The notes beneath the pieces are model-generated. The model saw nothing but the letters and a program-made list of their open reading frames with translations. It ran no database searches and was not told the DNA's origin. Source: Mycobacterium sp. AZCC_0083 (lineage in GTDB: Bacteria > Actinomycetota > Actinomycetes > Mycobacteriales > Mycobacteriaceae). From it: a stretch of 64,000 nt of DNA. The stretch lies in assembly GCF_014202335.1 (NCBI RefSeq), contig NZ_JACHGP010000006.1, positions 124,001 through 188,000 of the forward strand, given 5' to 3'. This document shows positions 1 to 8,475 of this stretch, piece after piece. The translations under genes and the position numbers were made by a program. Every line of letters begins with the position of its first letter. Within the stretch, counting starts at the first letter, position 1.

Positions 1-2
1 GG

Positions 3-104
3 TTCACCGTGTCACCGGTGATCGGACTGGCCGCCGTCGTGGTCGCCGTCAGCGCCGCGATCTTCAGGTTCGGTCCCGCTCGGGTCCCCACGGACCACGG
101 TTAG
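3..104 (+). CDS. C-terminal end of a membrane protein (partial)
   Basis: Only the last 33 codons are in the window. They read one hydrophobic helix (about SPVIGLAAVVVAVSAAIF) followed by a short basic tail and a TAG stop at 102-104. This looks like the final transmembrane helix of a transporter, for example an MFS permease, but too little is present to name the family. It lies just upstream of the SDR gene on the same strand. Confidence 0.5.
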   Translation, partial: FTVSPVIGLAAVVVAVSAAIFRFGPARVPTDHG

Positions 105-112
105 CCTGAGTC

Positions 113-943
113 ATGCCATCTGTACTCGTCACCGGCGCTGGCCGGGGCATAGGTCGGTCGATCGCCGAGCACCTCGCGGGTCGTGACTGGGATGTGATCG
201 CCGGGGTGCGCAGCGAGACGGCCGCCGCTGCGGTGACCGCGGCCAATCCACGCCGGATCAAGGCCGTCATTCTCGACGTGACCAATGATGCGCACATCGC
301 CGAACTCTCCGAATCGCTGCCAGCACGTCTCGACGGCATCGTGAACAACGCAGGCATCGCCGTCGGCGGGCCGATCGAGGCCGTTGGTACCGATGACTGG
401 CGAAGGCAGTTGGAGGTCAACGTCATCGGGCAGCTGGCCGTGACGCGCGCGGTGCTGCCACGGCTGCGGGCGTCGCACGGCAGGATCGTGTTCATCTCGA
501 GCGTCAACGGCAGGCTGTCGATGCCGATGGTCGGGCCGTACTGCGCATCGAAGTTCGCGCTGGAGGCCGCCGCCGACGCGCTGCGAATGGAGCTGCGGCC
601 GTGGCACATTCCGGTGGTGATCGTCGAACCCGCGCAGACCGACACCGACATGTGGCGAACGGCCGACACCATGGTCGAAGAGGCCGAGGCCGCGCTGACG
701 CCCGACCAGCGCGCCTTGTACGCAAGGCACATCGCTGGCATGAAGAAGATGGTCCCCATGGCGCAACGGATGGCGGTGGATCCCGCCAAGGTGTCTGCCG
801 TGGTCGAGACGTCGCTCACCACGCGACGGCCACGCGCTCGCTACGTCGTCGGCGCCGGCCCCAAGGCCCAGGTGATCCTGATGGCCAACCTGCCCGCCGC
901 CGTTCGCGACCTGGTGCTGCGCAAGGTCTCCGGACAGCCGTAG
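113..943 (+). CDS. Short-chain dehydrogenase/reductase (SDR)
   Basis: A 276-residue classical SDR, an NAD(P)-dependent oxidoreductase of unknown substrate. The N-terminal Rossmann motif TGAGRGIG is at residues 7-14, the NNAG structural motif near residue 78, a catalytic Ser in FISSVNG, and the active-site YxxxK in the segment PYCASKFALEA near residue 143. The length is normal for the family. A TAGCCT hexamer sits 5 nt before the ATG, close to the leaderless arrangement seen elsewhere in the window. The fructosamine kinase gene starts 9 nt after the stop, so the two probably form an operon. The substrate cannot be told from sequence. Confidence 0.85.
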   Translation: MPSVLVTGAGRGIGRSIAEHLAGRDWDVIAGVRSETAAAAVTAANPRRIKAVILDVTNDAHIAELSESLPARLDGIVNNAGIAVGGPIEAVGTDDWRRQLEVNVIGQLAVTRAVLPRLRASHGRIVFISSVNGRLSMPMVGPYCASKFALEAAADALRMELRPWHIPVVIVEPAQTDTDMWRTADTMVEEAEAALTPDQRALYARHIAGMKKMVPMAQRMAVDPAKVSAVVETSLTTRRPRARYVVGAGPKAQVILMANLPAAVRDLVLRKVSGQP

Positions 944-952
944 TCAGAATCC

Positions 953-1723
953 GTGCAGGTCTTCGTCAAGCGTGCGCCCGCGGCACCGCCAGGCTTCTTC
1001 GCGTGCGAAGTCGCGGGTCTGAGGTGGCTCGCGGCGGCGCAGGGCGGAGCGGCCTGCGCGCGGGTCATCGGTCACGACGAAACGAGTCTGACGCTGGAGC
1101 GGCTGAGCTCGGTGGCGCCCGACCGCGCAACAGCCCACCGATTCGGTGCAACGCTGGCCAACACCCACGATGCCGGTGCCACGGCGTTCGGTGCGCCGCC
1201 CGACGGCTGGACCGGACCCGGGTTCTTCGGTCCGCTGCACCAGCCGCTGCCGATGTCGCTGACCGGCCACCGGACGTGGGGCGCCTTCTACGCGACCGAA
1301 CGTCTCGCGCCGATGGCCGAACTGGCCGCGCCACGGTTGGGTGCGGACGTTAGCGCTGACGTCGAGGCGGTGATCTCGAGGTGCAGCCGGGGGGATTTCG
1401 ACGACGACGACCGGCCTGCACGACTGCACGGCGACCTGTGGAGTGGCAACGTCATGTGGACCGCCGACGGCGTGGTCCTGATCGATCCCGCCGCGCACGG
1501 TGGCCATCGCGAGACCGACCTAGCAATGTTGGCGCTGTTCGGTTGTCCCTTCCTCGACACCGTGATCGACGGCTACCAGGAGCGACGGCGGCTACGGCCT
1601 GGCTGGCGTCTACGAACCGGGCTGCACCAGCTGTACCCGTTGCTGGCGCACGTCGTGCTGTTCGGCGCAGGCTACGCCGCGCAGGCCGGTTCAGCCGCCA
1701 GCACCGCGCTCACTGCCTCCTAA
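953..1723 (+). CDS. Fructosamine kinase family protein
   Basis: A 256-residue member of the fructosamine kinase/ketosamine kinase family, which has an aminoglycoside-phosphotransferase-like fold. The key signatures are HGDLWSGN (catalytic Asp and metal-binding Asn) near residue 160 and the following VLIDPAAHGGHRETDLAM, which matches the DP-(A/S)-x-G-x-R-E-x-D-L-A family motif. Members phosphorylate sugar adducts on amines for deglycation, or serve unknown small-molecule substrates. The start is a GTG 9 nt after the SDR stop, with no clear ribosome site, suggesting coupling to the upstream gene. The N-terminal part of the kinase lobe is short but recognisable. Confidence 0.85.
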   Translation: MQVFVKRAPAAPPGFFACEVAGLRWLAAAQGGAACARVIGHDETSLTLERLSSVAPDRATAHRFGATLANTHDAGATAFGAPPDGWTGPGFFGPLHQPLPMSLTGHRTWGAFYATERLAPMAELAAPRLGADVSADVEAVISRCSRGDFDDDDRPARLHGDLWSGNVMWTADGVVLIDPAAHGGHRETDLAMLALFGCPFLDTVIDGYQERRRLRPGWRLRTGLHQLYPLLAHVVLFGAGYAAQAGSAASTALTAS

Positions 1724-2007
1724 TTGACGGAAACGTCATGAGTTGGCCCAGCTCAGGCCGAGCCCGCAGCGCAGGTGGCCGCTATCGTAAAGATAATGAG
1801 TACATCTAATCGAAATACGAAGAGCGCTGCCAGTGATGTTTGCGGGACGCAAGGCCGTCGAACCTCGTTGTGGCGGCGCTGATCCCGGCGACACGGGAGC
1901 TGCACGTACTTGCGATGGGAATTTGCCAGCAATTTCTAGTATTGGCGCCTGCGTAAATGTTAACGTCCACGTAAGTGGGCGACACGTTCGGGGAAAGGAC
2001 TGGTCGG

Positions 2008-4653
2008 ATGGCCGGCAGGCATCGCAAAATCGGCGCAAGGGCGAGGCGGGTCGCCATGCTGAGCGCGGCTACCGCAACGGCGAGCGCGATGACCGTCGGC
2101 ATCGCCGCACCGCCAGCAACGGTCCACTCGGAAGTCGTCCAAACACCAGTCGACCTCGCGGCCGCCATCAGGTTGCTGCCAAACCACGATCAGGTGCCCG
2201 ACCTCACCGGAGGCCTTGGCAGCCAGATCTACGGCGGCGGGCAGGCCCTCACCGACCAGATCTCCAGAGCCGTGATCAACGGGATCAACCTGACCGGCCT
2301 GGCGCAGGCGGTCGGCATCGATCCCAAGCACCTGCTCCAGACCTTGCTCGCCGATCTCCCGGCGAACCTGCTTCCGGGGATCCTGGCCGCCCTCTCGCTC
2401 GACCTTCCGATCCTGGGGCCGGCGCTCGGGCAACTGACGGGCGGGGACCTTGGGCTCCTCACCGGCATCCTGAACCTGCTCGGCATAACCCAGATTGCGG
2501 ACGGCACCCTGACGGGACTCCTGGCCCTGCTGGGGCTGGATCTAGCCGATCCGCTCAACCTCGCGGGTCTTGCCGTGCCCGGCCTCAACGTGGTCACCAC
2601 GGGTGACATATTCACCGGGCTCAAGCTGCTCGGCCTCGACCTCGGATGGCTGCCTGCCACGCCGAACGGAGTGGCCAATGAGATCAACAACACCCCCTAC
2701 CTCAAGCTTGGCGTCGACGGCGTGCTCGACCTGGTGCTCGACAAGCTGGAGAACAGCGGGCTTCCCATCCCCGTGATAGGGCCCCTCATCACTCAGCTGG
2801 CCGCATTGATCGGTCGCATCACCGATCCACTGACCAGCAATCTCCCCGACGTCATCGACCTGCGCGTCATTCCCACCGTCGGGAGCGGATTGGGCGCATT
2901 CGCCGCCGCAACGGCCTACCAGCAGGTGCTGGATCAACTGAAGTACCAGCCGGGTGGCTCGGCGTACGCCGGCCTCGACCCGCTGGTCGGCAGCCTGACG
3001 ATCCTCCCGCTGATACTGATCAACAACCCGGCGCGCCCCGATGGCGGCGCCTTCGCCCGGTTCGGGGCACTGGCGTCGTTGTTCGGCATCAACACCGTGA
3101 ACCCGACCACCCAGGTGACCAACGACGGGACGGGCGTTCCCGTACTCGGCACCGGCATCGAGTTGGGTGCGGCGAACGTGCTGCCGATCCTGATCGATGC
3201 GACCTACGAGTACCAGCCGCTGTCGGACCTGGCGTCCTGGCCGAATCCGTTCACGCTCGCGAACAACCTCGCGGCCGGGTTGTTGCCCACCTACATGCTT
3301 CGCGGGTTGAGCCTCGACAATCTTGGCGACCAGATCCTCGGTCAGGTCGACGATTTGGTCAAGGACGCTCTGGACCTGAACAAGCCGTTGTCGCTCAACG
3401 TGTACGTCACGCTGCACTCGGCGACATCGCCGATGCTGGAGCCGCTGTACCTGGCCTCCGACTTCCTGAACATCGTGGGTCTCTCGCCGCTGGCGGCCAT
3501 CCCCATGAAGCTGGCGAATGCGCTTGGCCCGGCGCTGAACACGCTGATCAACATCGGCTACGCCAACGTGGTCCAGAACCCCGACGGCACCTATACCCGG
3601 GACTTCACCAACGCAGGCACGGAGACGCCGTTCTTCTCCTTCGCCAACATCGACTACGGTCGGGTGCTCGGGGACGTCATCAACCAGCTGGTTGGCGGCT
3701 TCACCAAGGAGTTCTTCAGCGCCAACCCGACGCCGAACACCCCGAACGTGCTCTCCAACCTGCTCAACGGGCTGCTCAGTGGTGGGCTCGGGAGCATCCT
3801 GCCCGGCGGCGCGCCTGCGGCCGGTGGCTCGGGAGCGACGAATCCGCTCGGCGGCCTCGGCGACATCCTCGGTGGACTTGGTGGGCTGCTCGGCGGACTC
3901 CTCGGTGGACTCGGCATTGGTGCAGCTGCGGCCCCGCTGGCCACGTCGAACCTGACGGCTTCCTCGATCCCCGAGGCGAACGCTGCGTTCTCCCGGCTGT
4001 CGATCTCCGGCGGAGCGACCGACGAAACTGTCACTCCGGCAGCCGATTCCGAGAAGACTGCCACCACCGACGCCGCAGGCGAGACAGTCAAGGACCCGAC
4101 CGCCACCACGGAGGAGACGGTCAAGGACCCGACCGCCACCACGGAGGCGACGGTCAAGGATCCGACGGTGGTCGAGAAGCCGACCACCGACACCGAAACC
4201 ACTGCCACCGAACCCGTCACCACGCCGGCTGCGGAAGACACCGTCACCAAGCCGGTCGAGAAGCCAGCGTCGACGGAATCCGAAGCGGGAACCGATGGTT
4301 CGCTGGGTCCGAAGCATGCGAAGCCCGACACCGATGCGCCTCCGGCCGCCAAGGACTCGACGCCGAAGCACGCCAAGGCCGACGAGGACGGCAAGCCCGG
4401 CGCCGATACGTCGAGCAGCACCGACAAGACGCCCAAGAAGGACAAGCCGTCGCTCAACGTGGTGCGCAACAGCCCCAACGCGTCCACCGACGCCAAGCCC
4501 GGCGAGAAGACGGGCGCGTCCGAGAGCGGCAAGAAGGACGAAGGCGCGAAGAAGGATGAACCCGCCGGTGCCGCAGCGTCGAGCGCCGGATCATCGAGCG
4601 CAGCATCGTCGAGCGGCTCGTCGGCGGGTGGCTCCTCGAGCAACGCGGCCTGA
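2008..4653 (+). CDS. Large secreted PE-PPE-domain-like protein with Thr/Lys/Ala-rich tail
   Basis: I chose the ATG at 2008 (881 residues) over an in-frame GTG at 1975 because gggaaagga lies 7 nt upstream. Residues 1-36 look like a signal peptide (basic start, then Ala-rich to about AAPPATV). Residues about 50-270 are Leu/Gly-rich with many short hydrophobic segments. Residues about 280-570 resemble the alpha/beta-hydrolase PE-PPE domain: INNPARPDGGAFARF, then YEYQPLSDLASWPNPF, then a YVTLHSATSP segment and GYANVVQNPDG. Where family members have GYSQ(S/G), this protein has GSGLGA, so the nucleophile serine appears lost. From about residue 670 the tail is Thr/Glu/Lys-rich with an 11-codon repeat, ending in a Ser/Gly/Ala run. 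No PE or PPE head is present. The role is unknown; surface exposure is inferred. Confidence 0.65.
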   Translation: MAGRHRKIGARARRVAMLSAATATASAMTVGIAAPPATVHSEVVQTPVDLAAAIRLLPNHDQVPDLTGGLGSQIYGGGQALTDQISRAVINGINLTGLAQAVGIDPKHLLQTLLADLPANLLPGILAALSLDLPILGPALGQLTGGDLGLLTGILNLLGITQIADGTLTGLLALLGLDLADPLNLAGLAVPGLNVVTTGDIFTGLKLLGLDLGWLPATPNGVANEINNTPYLKLGVDGVLDLVLDKLENSGLPIPVIGPLITQLAALIGRITDPLTSNLPDVIDLRVIPTVGSGLGAFAAATAYQQVLDQLKYQPGGSAYAGLDPLVGSLTILPLILINNPARPDGGAFARFGALASLFGINTVNPTTQVTNDGTGVPVLGTGIELGAANVLPILIDATYEYQPLSDLASWPNPFTLANNLAAGLLPTYMLRGLSLDNLGDQILGQVDDLVKDALDLNKPLSLNVYVTLHSATSPMLEPLYLASDFLNIVGLSPLAAIPMKLANALGPALNTLINIGYANVVQNPDGTYTRDFTNAGTETPFFSFANIDYGRVLGDVINQLVGGFTKEFFSANPTPNTPNVLSNLLNGLLSGGLGSILPGGAPAAGGSGATNPLGGLGDILGGLGGLLGGLLGGLGIGAAAAPLATSNLTASSIPEANAAFSRLSISGGATDETVTPAADSEKTATTDAAGETVKDPTATTEETVKDPTATTEATVKDPTVVEKPTTDTETTATEPVTTPAAEDTVTKPVEKPASTESEAGTDGSLGPKHAKPDTDAPPAAKDSTPKHAKADEDGKPGADTSSSTDKTPKKDKPSLNVVRNSPNASTDAKPGEKTGASESGKKDEGAKKDEPAGAAASSAGSSSAASSSGSSAGGSSSNAA
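4081..4176 (+). repeat. 33-bp in-frame tandem repeat in the tail of the secreted protein
   Basis: Two almost identical 33-nt units (4081-4113 and 4114-4146), encoding ETVKDPTATTE, are followed by a third partial, diverged unit (4147-4176, ATVKDPTVVE). Units of whole codons mean copy-number change would keep the frame, so the tail length may vary between strains. Confidence 0.85.
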
Positions 4654-4657
4654 GGCG

Positions 4658-5740
4658 TTAGGCGAAGGCCAGCCAGCTTGGTAGCGCGCGCTCGCGCGAG
4701 TCGCACAGCACCTGGTAGGTGTCGCAGGAGCCCTTGGGCACCCCGGCGCCCGCCCACATGCCGCCGGCCTCGCGCCGCAGCACGATCGCCGACGAACCGC
4801 CACCGTCCAGCAGGATCGCGGAGTCGCTGCCCAACCCGCGGAACAGGTCCTGGAGCTGGTCGGGGGTGTAGCTTCCGCCCTGGAAGACGTACATCTCGTC
4901 CTTCTGCCTGGCGTAGGCGATCGCGGTACGGGCCGCGCTAGGGCCAGGGTCGTTCATCTGCCCGGTGTCGCCCGGCGCCAGCAAGCCGAGACCGCTGACC
5001 GCGACGAACCGCGTGCCCTTGTCCATCAGATCCTGGATCACGGGGGAGGCGGCGTCGTAGTCGTTGGTCGACTTCGGCGGAATGACGAAGGGCACGCCCG
5101 CGACGGGAAGGATCATGGTCGTCAACGCCGACCAGGTCTCGTCGCCTCCGGACAGGCCCTGCTTCCCGGCGTAGGCGATGGTGCCGGTGACGGCGGCGTT
5201 GGCGCGGCCCTGGCCGCGCGTGGTGTCGACGTATGCCCCAAGCGGTGAACTGCAGCCGGTCGTCTTCCAGGAGCCGCCCTTCTGTCCGCGTACGTCGAAG
5301 AAGTTGGCGTTGATCGCAATCGTGGGCGACCCGAGCGCATTCCAGGCCTGCAGCGGCGTGTAGACCTCCGAGGCCTGCCAGAGCCCCTCGCTGGTACGCG
5401 CGCCTGCGGTCCGTTCGCAGCGGGATTGGTAGCCGGAGTGCGAGTCGACGAGGAGCCGGGGAGTTAGCCGTTGTGACGCGGACTTGATGATCATCAAGTG
5501 CCCGCCGCTGCTCATCTCGTACCAGGAGCCGCCGGCGTTGAGCATCGGTGCGGCGTTGCCACCGCCGAAGTTGTAGACCAGGTACTGACCGCGGGTTGCC
5601 GCAATGGCATTCGCGAGGAGTTCGCGACCGTCGGCCGCCCGCGCGGTGGGGGCTCCCATCGTCGTTGCCAGGACGGCGCACAGCGCCAACGTCGTCGCGC
5701 ACGCGCCGAACCGTCGAAACTTTGCGGCAGTCTTCGGCAC
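4658..5740 (-). CDS. Phosphodiester glycosidase (NAGPA-domain) family exported protein
   Basis: A 360-residue protein starting at GTG 5740 with a purine-rich aaggga upstream. Residues 1-35 form a signal peptide (basic start, LALCAVLATTMGAPTARA). The body matches the NAGPA/phosphodiester glycosidase family, whose members cleave sugar-1-phosphodiester bonds and are often exported cell-wall enzymes: INANFFDVRG near residue 145 and the hallmark LLDGGGSSAIVL near residue 318. Cysteine pairs near the C-terminus (CDTYQVLC) suggest a disulfide. Its stop is 4 nt from the stop of the convergent secreted-protein gene, leaving no room for a separate terminator. The natural substrate is unknown. Confidence 0.8.
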   Translation of the reverse strand: MPKTAAKFRRFGACATTLALCAVLATTMGAPTARAADGRELLANAIAATRGQYLVYNFGGGNAAPMLNAGGSWYEMSSGGHLMIIKSASQRLTPRLLVDSHSGYQSRCERTAGARTSEGLWQASEVYTPLQAWNALGSPTIAINANFFDVRGQKGGSWKTTGCSSPLGAYVDTTRGQGRANAAVTGTIAYAGKQGLSGGDETWSALTTMILPVAGVPFVIPPKSTNDYDAASPVIQDLMDKGTRFVAVSGLGLLAPGDTGQMNDPGPSAARTAIAYARQKDEMYVFQGGSYTPDQLQDLFRGLGSDSAILLDGGGSSAIVLRREAGGMWAGAGVPKGSCDTYQVLCDSRERALPSWLAFA

Positions 5741-5886
5741 TGTCGTCCCTTCGGCTGATCCCTACCCGATGAGAACACAATATTCACAGTTAACTCACTG
5801 TCAACTTTCATCACAGCCGCATCACGATCGCGCAACAGACGAATTGCGTTGCCCGCGAAGTTGTTTGCTACTGCTGCACGCGTGTG

Positions 5887-7194
5887 TCAGCGCCCGGGTG
5901 GGGCCAGCCGATAGATCGCGTCGGCGTAGTCATCGGTGATGTACACCGAGCCGTCCGGGCCGAGGACTGCGGCGACCGGGCGACCCCACCGTGAACCGTC
6001 GGAGGCCTGGAAGCCGCCGACCAGGGTCTGCTGATCGCCGAGACCGCCATTGCGCCAGGGGAAGAACGACACCTCGGGTGCGCGCGGGGGCTGACGGTTC
6101 CACGACCCGTGCACGCCAACCAGAGCACCGTGGGAATAGGGCTCCGGCAGAGTGCCGTCGACGAAGCTCAAACCCAGCGGCGCGGAGTGCGCGCCGAGGC
6201 TCTGCTCGATCGGAGGAAGCGCGGAGCAATCGAGCTTGCTGCCGTCCGCGTTGGTCTGGACGTCGCGGATCAGAGGGAGGTTGGCCGGACCGCCATCGGG
6301 ATTGCAGTACGGCCAACCCAATTCGCGGCTCGGAGTCAGCCTGGCGACCGACTCCGGAGGGCGTTCGTCGACGTAGTCGGGCACCACCTGGCCGTAGGAC
6401 GGGCCCTGGTCGGGGACGGGGACGTTGTCGCGGTTGTTGACCGCCGCCCACAGCGTGCCGTCCGGTGCGAACGCCAGGCCGGTGCCGTTGCGCACGCCCG
6501 TGGTGAAGGGCTGGGCAGGGCCGCCGCCGGGAGGCACCCGCATGATGGTTGCGCGCGGCGGGGTCGCGGTGCGGTCACCGGCGGACACGTTTCCGGTCGA
6601 CCCGATCGAGAAGTACACGGCGCCATCGGGTCCCACGGCGACGCTCTTCAACGCATGCGAGTAGGCGCCACCCAGATCTGCGCTCCGCGCGTCGGGCAGG
6701 CCCGACGCGACGATGGTCGGGTTGGTCGCGTTCCCGTCGGCATAGTCGTACGCATCCACCTGGTCGCTCTCGGCGACGTAGAGCGTCGAACCCGAGAACG
6801 TCAGCCCGTGCGGCTGGTCAAGGCCCTCGAGGAGCAGATTGACCCGCGGACCCACGCCCGTAGGCTGCAGTCGGATCACCTGCCCGGTGCTCGGCACCGA
6901 CACCAACAGGTTGCCGTCTGGAGTCCACGCCGCGAGCCGCGGCTTCGGTATGCGGGCCCACACGGACAGCGTCCAACCCTTGGGCACCAGCGCCTTTCGC
7001 GGTTCGTCGAACGGTCGCGCCGCGAGCTCGTCGGGCACCTGGACGGTGACCTCCTCGAGGCCAACCTCGGCGGGCGGGCGCGTGGTCGACGCGGGGGTGG
7101 GCGTTGGGCCCGACGAACACGCCGCGAGCAGCACGCCGATCAGACCGACGGCCACGCTCGCTCGAAGGTGGTTACGCCGCAGCCAAACCCGCAT
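5887..7194 (-). CDS. Glucose/sorbosone dehydrogenase-like lipoprotein
   Basis: A 435-residue lipoprotein: the signal peptide ends in the lipobox LLAAC at about residues 22-26, followed by a Ser/Thr/Pro linker. The rest is a beta-propeller of the glucose/sorbosone dehydrogenase type, with repeated blades such as GLAFAPDGTLWAAVNNRDN and GPDGSVYITDDYADAIYRL. Related enzymes oxidise sugars with PQQ, but many actinobacterial members have no proven activity. The gene starts at ATG 7194, inside the last 23 nt of the pirin gene, with gggaga upstream, so it is probably translationally coupled to pirin. Confidence 0.8.
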   Translation of the reverse strand: MRVWLRRNHLRASVAVGLIGVLLAACSSGPTPTPASTTRPPAEVGLEEVTVQVPDELAARPFDEPRKALVPKGWTLSVWARIPKPRLAAWTPDGNLLVSVPSTGQVIRLQPTGVGPRVNLLLEGLDQPHGLTFSGSTLYVAESDQVDAYDYADGNATNPTIVASGLPDARSADLGGAYSHALKSVAVGPDGAVYFSIGSTGNVSAGDRTATPPRATIMRVPPGGGPAQPFTTGVRNGTGLAFAPDGTLWAAVNNRDNVPVPDQGPSYGQVVPDYVDERPPESVARLTPSRELGWPYCNPDGGPANLPLIRDVQTNADGSKLDCSALPPIEQSLGAHSAPLGLSFVDGTLPEPYSHGALVGVHGSWNRQPPRAPEVSFFPWRNGGLGDQQTLVGGFQASDGSRWGRPVAAVLGPDGSVYITDDYADAIYRLAPPGR

Positions 7195-7936
7195 GCATCT
7201 CCCAGACCAGGATCTCGGATGGTGCCGTCGCGGTCACCCGCTGGCCACCGGACGCAGTGAACCTGACGGCGTCGCCCTCGGACAGCGGGCCTGCCGCTTC
7301 CAGGGTGACCTCGCCGCGGGGCACGAACAGGTGCAGATAGGGAGCGTGAGGTAGCTCGATGCTCTGTCCGGGTTGCAGGCGCGCACCGCGCAGGGCGGCG
7401 TAGCGGTTGCGGATCGTGATCGCAGCGTCGTCGGCGTATTCGGGCATGCCGGAGGCAATGGTCACCAAGCCGCCGCGGAGCAACTCGTCGTCGATCTCGA
7501 GCTGTTGATAGCCGGGGGTGGCGCCGGACTCGTCGGGAACCACCCACATCTGTACGAAATGCACGGGCTCCTGGTGGGTTTCGTCACCGGTGAGCGTCCA
7601 CGAGTCATTCTTCTCGGAGTGCAGGATCCCGCTCCCGGCAGACATCCGCTGCGCCAGACCGGGATAGATGACACCGGAGTGGCCGGTGGAGTCCTGGTGC
7701 ACCAGCGACCCGCGCAGCACCCAGGTGACGATCTCCATGTCGCGGTGCGGATGAGTATCAAATCCGGTACCCGGTGCCACCCGGTCGTCGTTGTTCACCA
7801 GCAGCAGCCCGTGGTGGGTGTTGGTGGGGTCATAGCTCGCGCCGAACGAGAACGAGTGCTTGGAATCCAGCCACGAGATCTTCGTGGCGGCGCGATCCGT
7901 TGCACGCCTGATGTCGATGGTTTCGGTGCTGGTCAT
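7172..7936 (-). CDS. Pirin family protein (Rv0181c-like)
   Basis: A cupin-fold pirin of 254 residues. The chosen ATG at 7936 has gaggag about 7 nt upstream; an in-frame start at 7990 would add 18 atypical residues. The N-terminal cupin shows the metal-binding residues of pirins: HPHRDMEIV (two His), then GILHSEKN (His and Glu), which in studied pirins bind iron and give quercetin-dioxygenase-like activity. It is divergent from the MarR gene across 83 nt, a common arrangement in which the regulator controls the pirin gene; that control is inferred. Its 3' end overlaps the start of the sugar-dehydrogenase-like lipoprotein gene. Confidence 0.9.
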   Translation of the reverse strand: MTSTETIDIRRATDRAATKISWLDSKHSFSFGASYDPTNTHHGLLLVNNDDRVAPGTGFDTHPHRDMEIVTWVLRGSLVHQDSTGHSGVIYPGLAQRMSAGSGILHSEKNDSWTLTGDETHQEPVHFVQMWVVPDESGATPGYQQLEIDDELLRGGLVTIASGMPEYADDAAITIRNRYAALRGARLQPGQSIELPHAPYLHLFVPRGEVTLEAAGPLSEGDAVRFTASGGQRVTATAPSEILVWEMHAGLAAA

Positions 7937-8000
7937 GGGTCGTGACTCCTCGGGAGGTCTTCGCCAGCCTAGGTGGCAGGCACTGGACAAGACAACATAG

Positions 8001-8012
8001 ATGATGTGTCAT
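8001..8012. promoter_or_regulatory. Candidate MarR operator (short inverted repeat)
   Basis: ATGA-tgtg-TCAT lies in the 83-nt gap between the divergent pirin and MarR genes. It is short and only weakly palindromic in the centre. MarR proteins commonly bind such sites in divergent promoters, so this is a plausible but unproven operator. Confidence 0.3.
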
Positions 8013-8019
8013 ATATTTC

Positions 8020-8466
8020 GTGTGGCTGTCAGCGGATGAGCAACGGGTGTGGCGCAACTACCTGACGATGACGGCACGCCTGCAGTCGGCGATGAGCCGA
8101 CAGCTGCAGGCCGATTGCGGGCTCTCGCTGGCGGACTACGACGTGCTGGTCGCACTGGAGGAACAGCGGGGGTGCCGGATCGCTGAGCTGGGCGAGCGAC
8201 TGGGGTGGGAGCAGAGTCGACTCTCGCACCAGTTGAGCCGGATGCGGGCGCGTGGACTGGTCGTGCGCAGCGGCGCCGCGGACGACCGCCGGGCGGCCAC
8301 CGTCGACCTCACCGACGACGGCCGTGCGGCGCTGACGTCAGCCGCCCCGGGTCACGCCGAATTGGTCAGGGACGTCGTGTTCAAGGGGGCGAGCGCCGCC
8401 CAGTTGCGCGCGCTGGACACGTGGACATCGCAGGTCCTGGCACGGCTGGGGCAGTCTCCTGCTTAA
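8020..8466 (+). CDS. MarR family transcriptional regulator
   Basis: A 148-residue winged-helix regulator starting at GTG 8020, the first in-frame start after a stop. Helices around residues 40-75 read ADYDVLVALEE...RIAELGERLGWEQSRLSHQLSRM, the recognition helix of the MarR fold, followed by the wing DDRRAATVDLTDDG. It is divergent from pirin, and the SDR gene begins 9 nt downstream. MarR proteins usually repress neighbouring genes and release DNA on binding small phenolic or oxidising ligands; the ligand here is unknown. Confidence 0.88.
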   Translation: MWLSADEQRVWRNYLTMTARLQSAMSRQLQADCGLSLADYDVLVALEEQRGCRIAELGERLGWEQSRLSHQLSRMRARGLVVRSGAADDRRAATVDLTDDGRAALTSAAPGHAELVRDVVFKGASAAQLRALDTWTSQVLARLGQSPA

Positions 8467-8475
8467 TCTGTCCAC
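8464..8475 (+). promoter_or_regulatory. Leaderless-type promoter for the SDR gene
   Basis: TAATCT at 8464-8469 followed by 6 nt and the GTG start at 8476. This matches the mycobacterial TANNNT -10 spacing that places the transcript start on the start codon. The box overlaps the MarR stop codon. Confidence 0.5.

Noticed and set aside
1724..2007. Possible small gene or RNA in the 284-nt gap before the secreted protein
   Set aside because: No open frame with coding character or ribosome site, and no strong hairpin; it is read as a promoter region only.
2542..4371. 609-residue open frame on the minus strand
   Set aside because: Antisense to the secreted PE-PPE-like gene; Arg/Gly/Val-rich with no domain and no credible start.
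4640..4700. Intrinsic terminator between the convergent secreted-protein and glycosidase genes
   Set aside because: Only 4 nt separate the stops, and the GC-rich symmetric sequence nearby is coding with no T-run.
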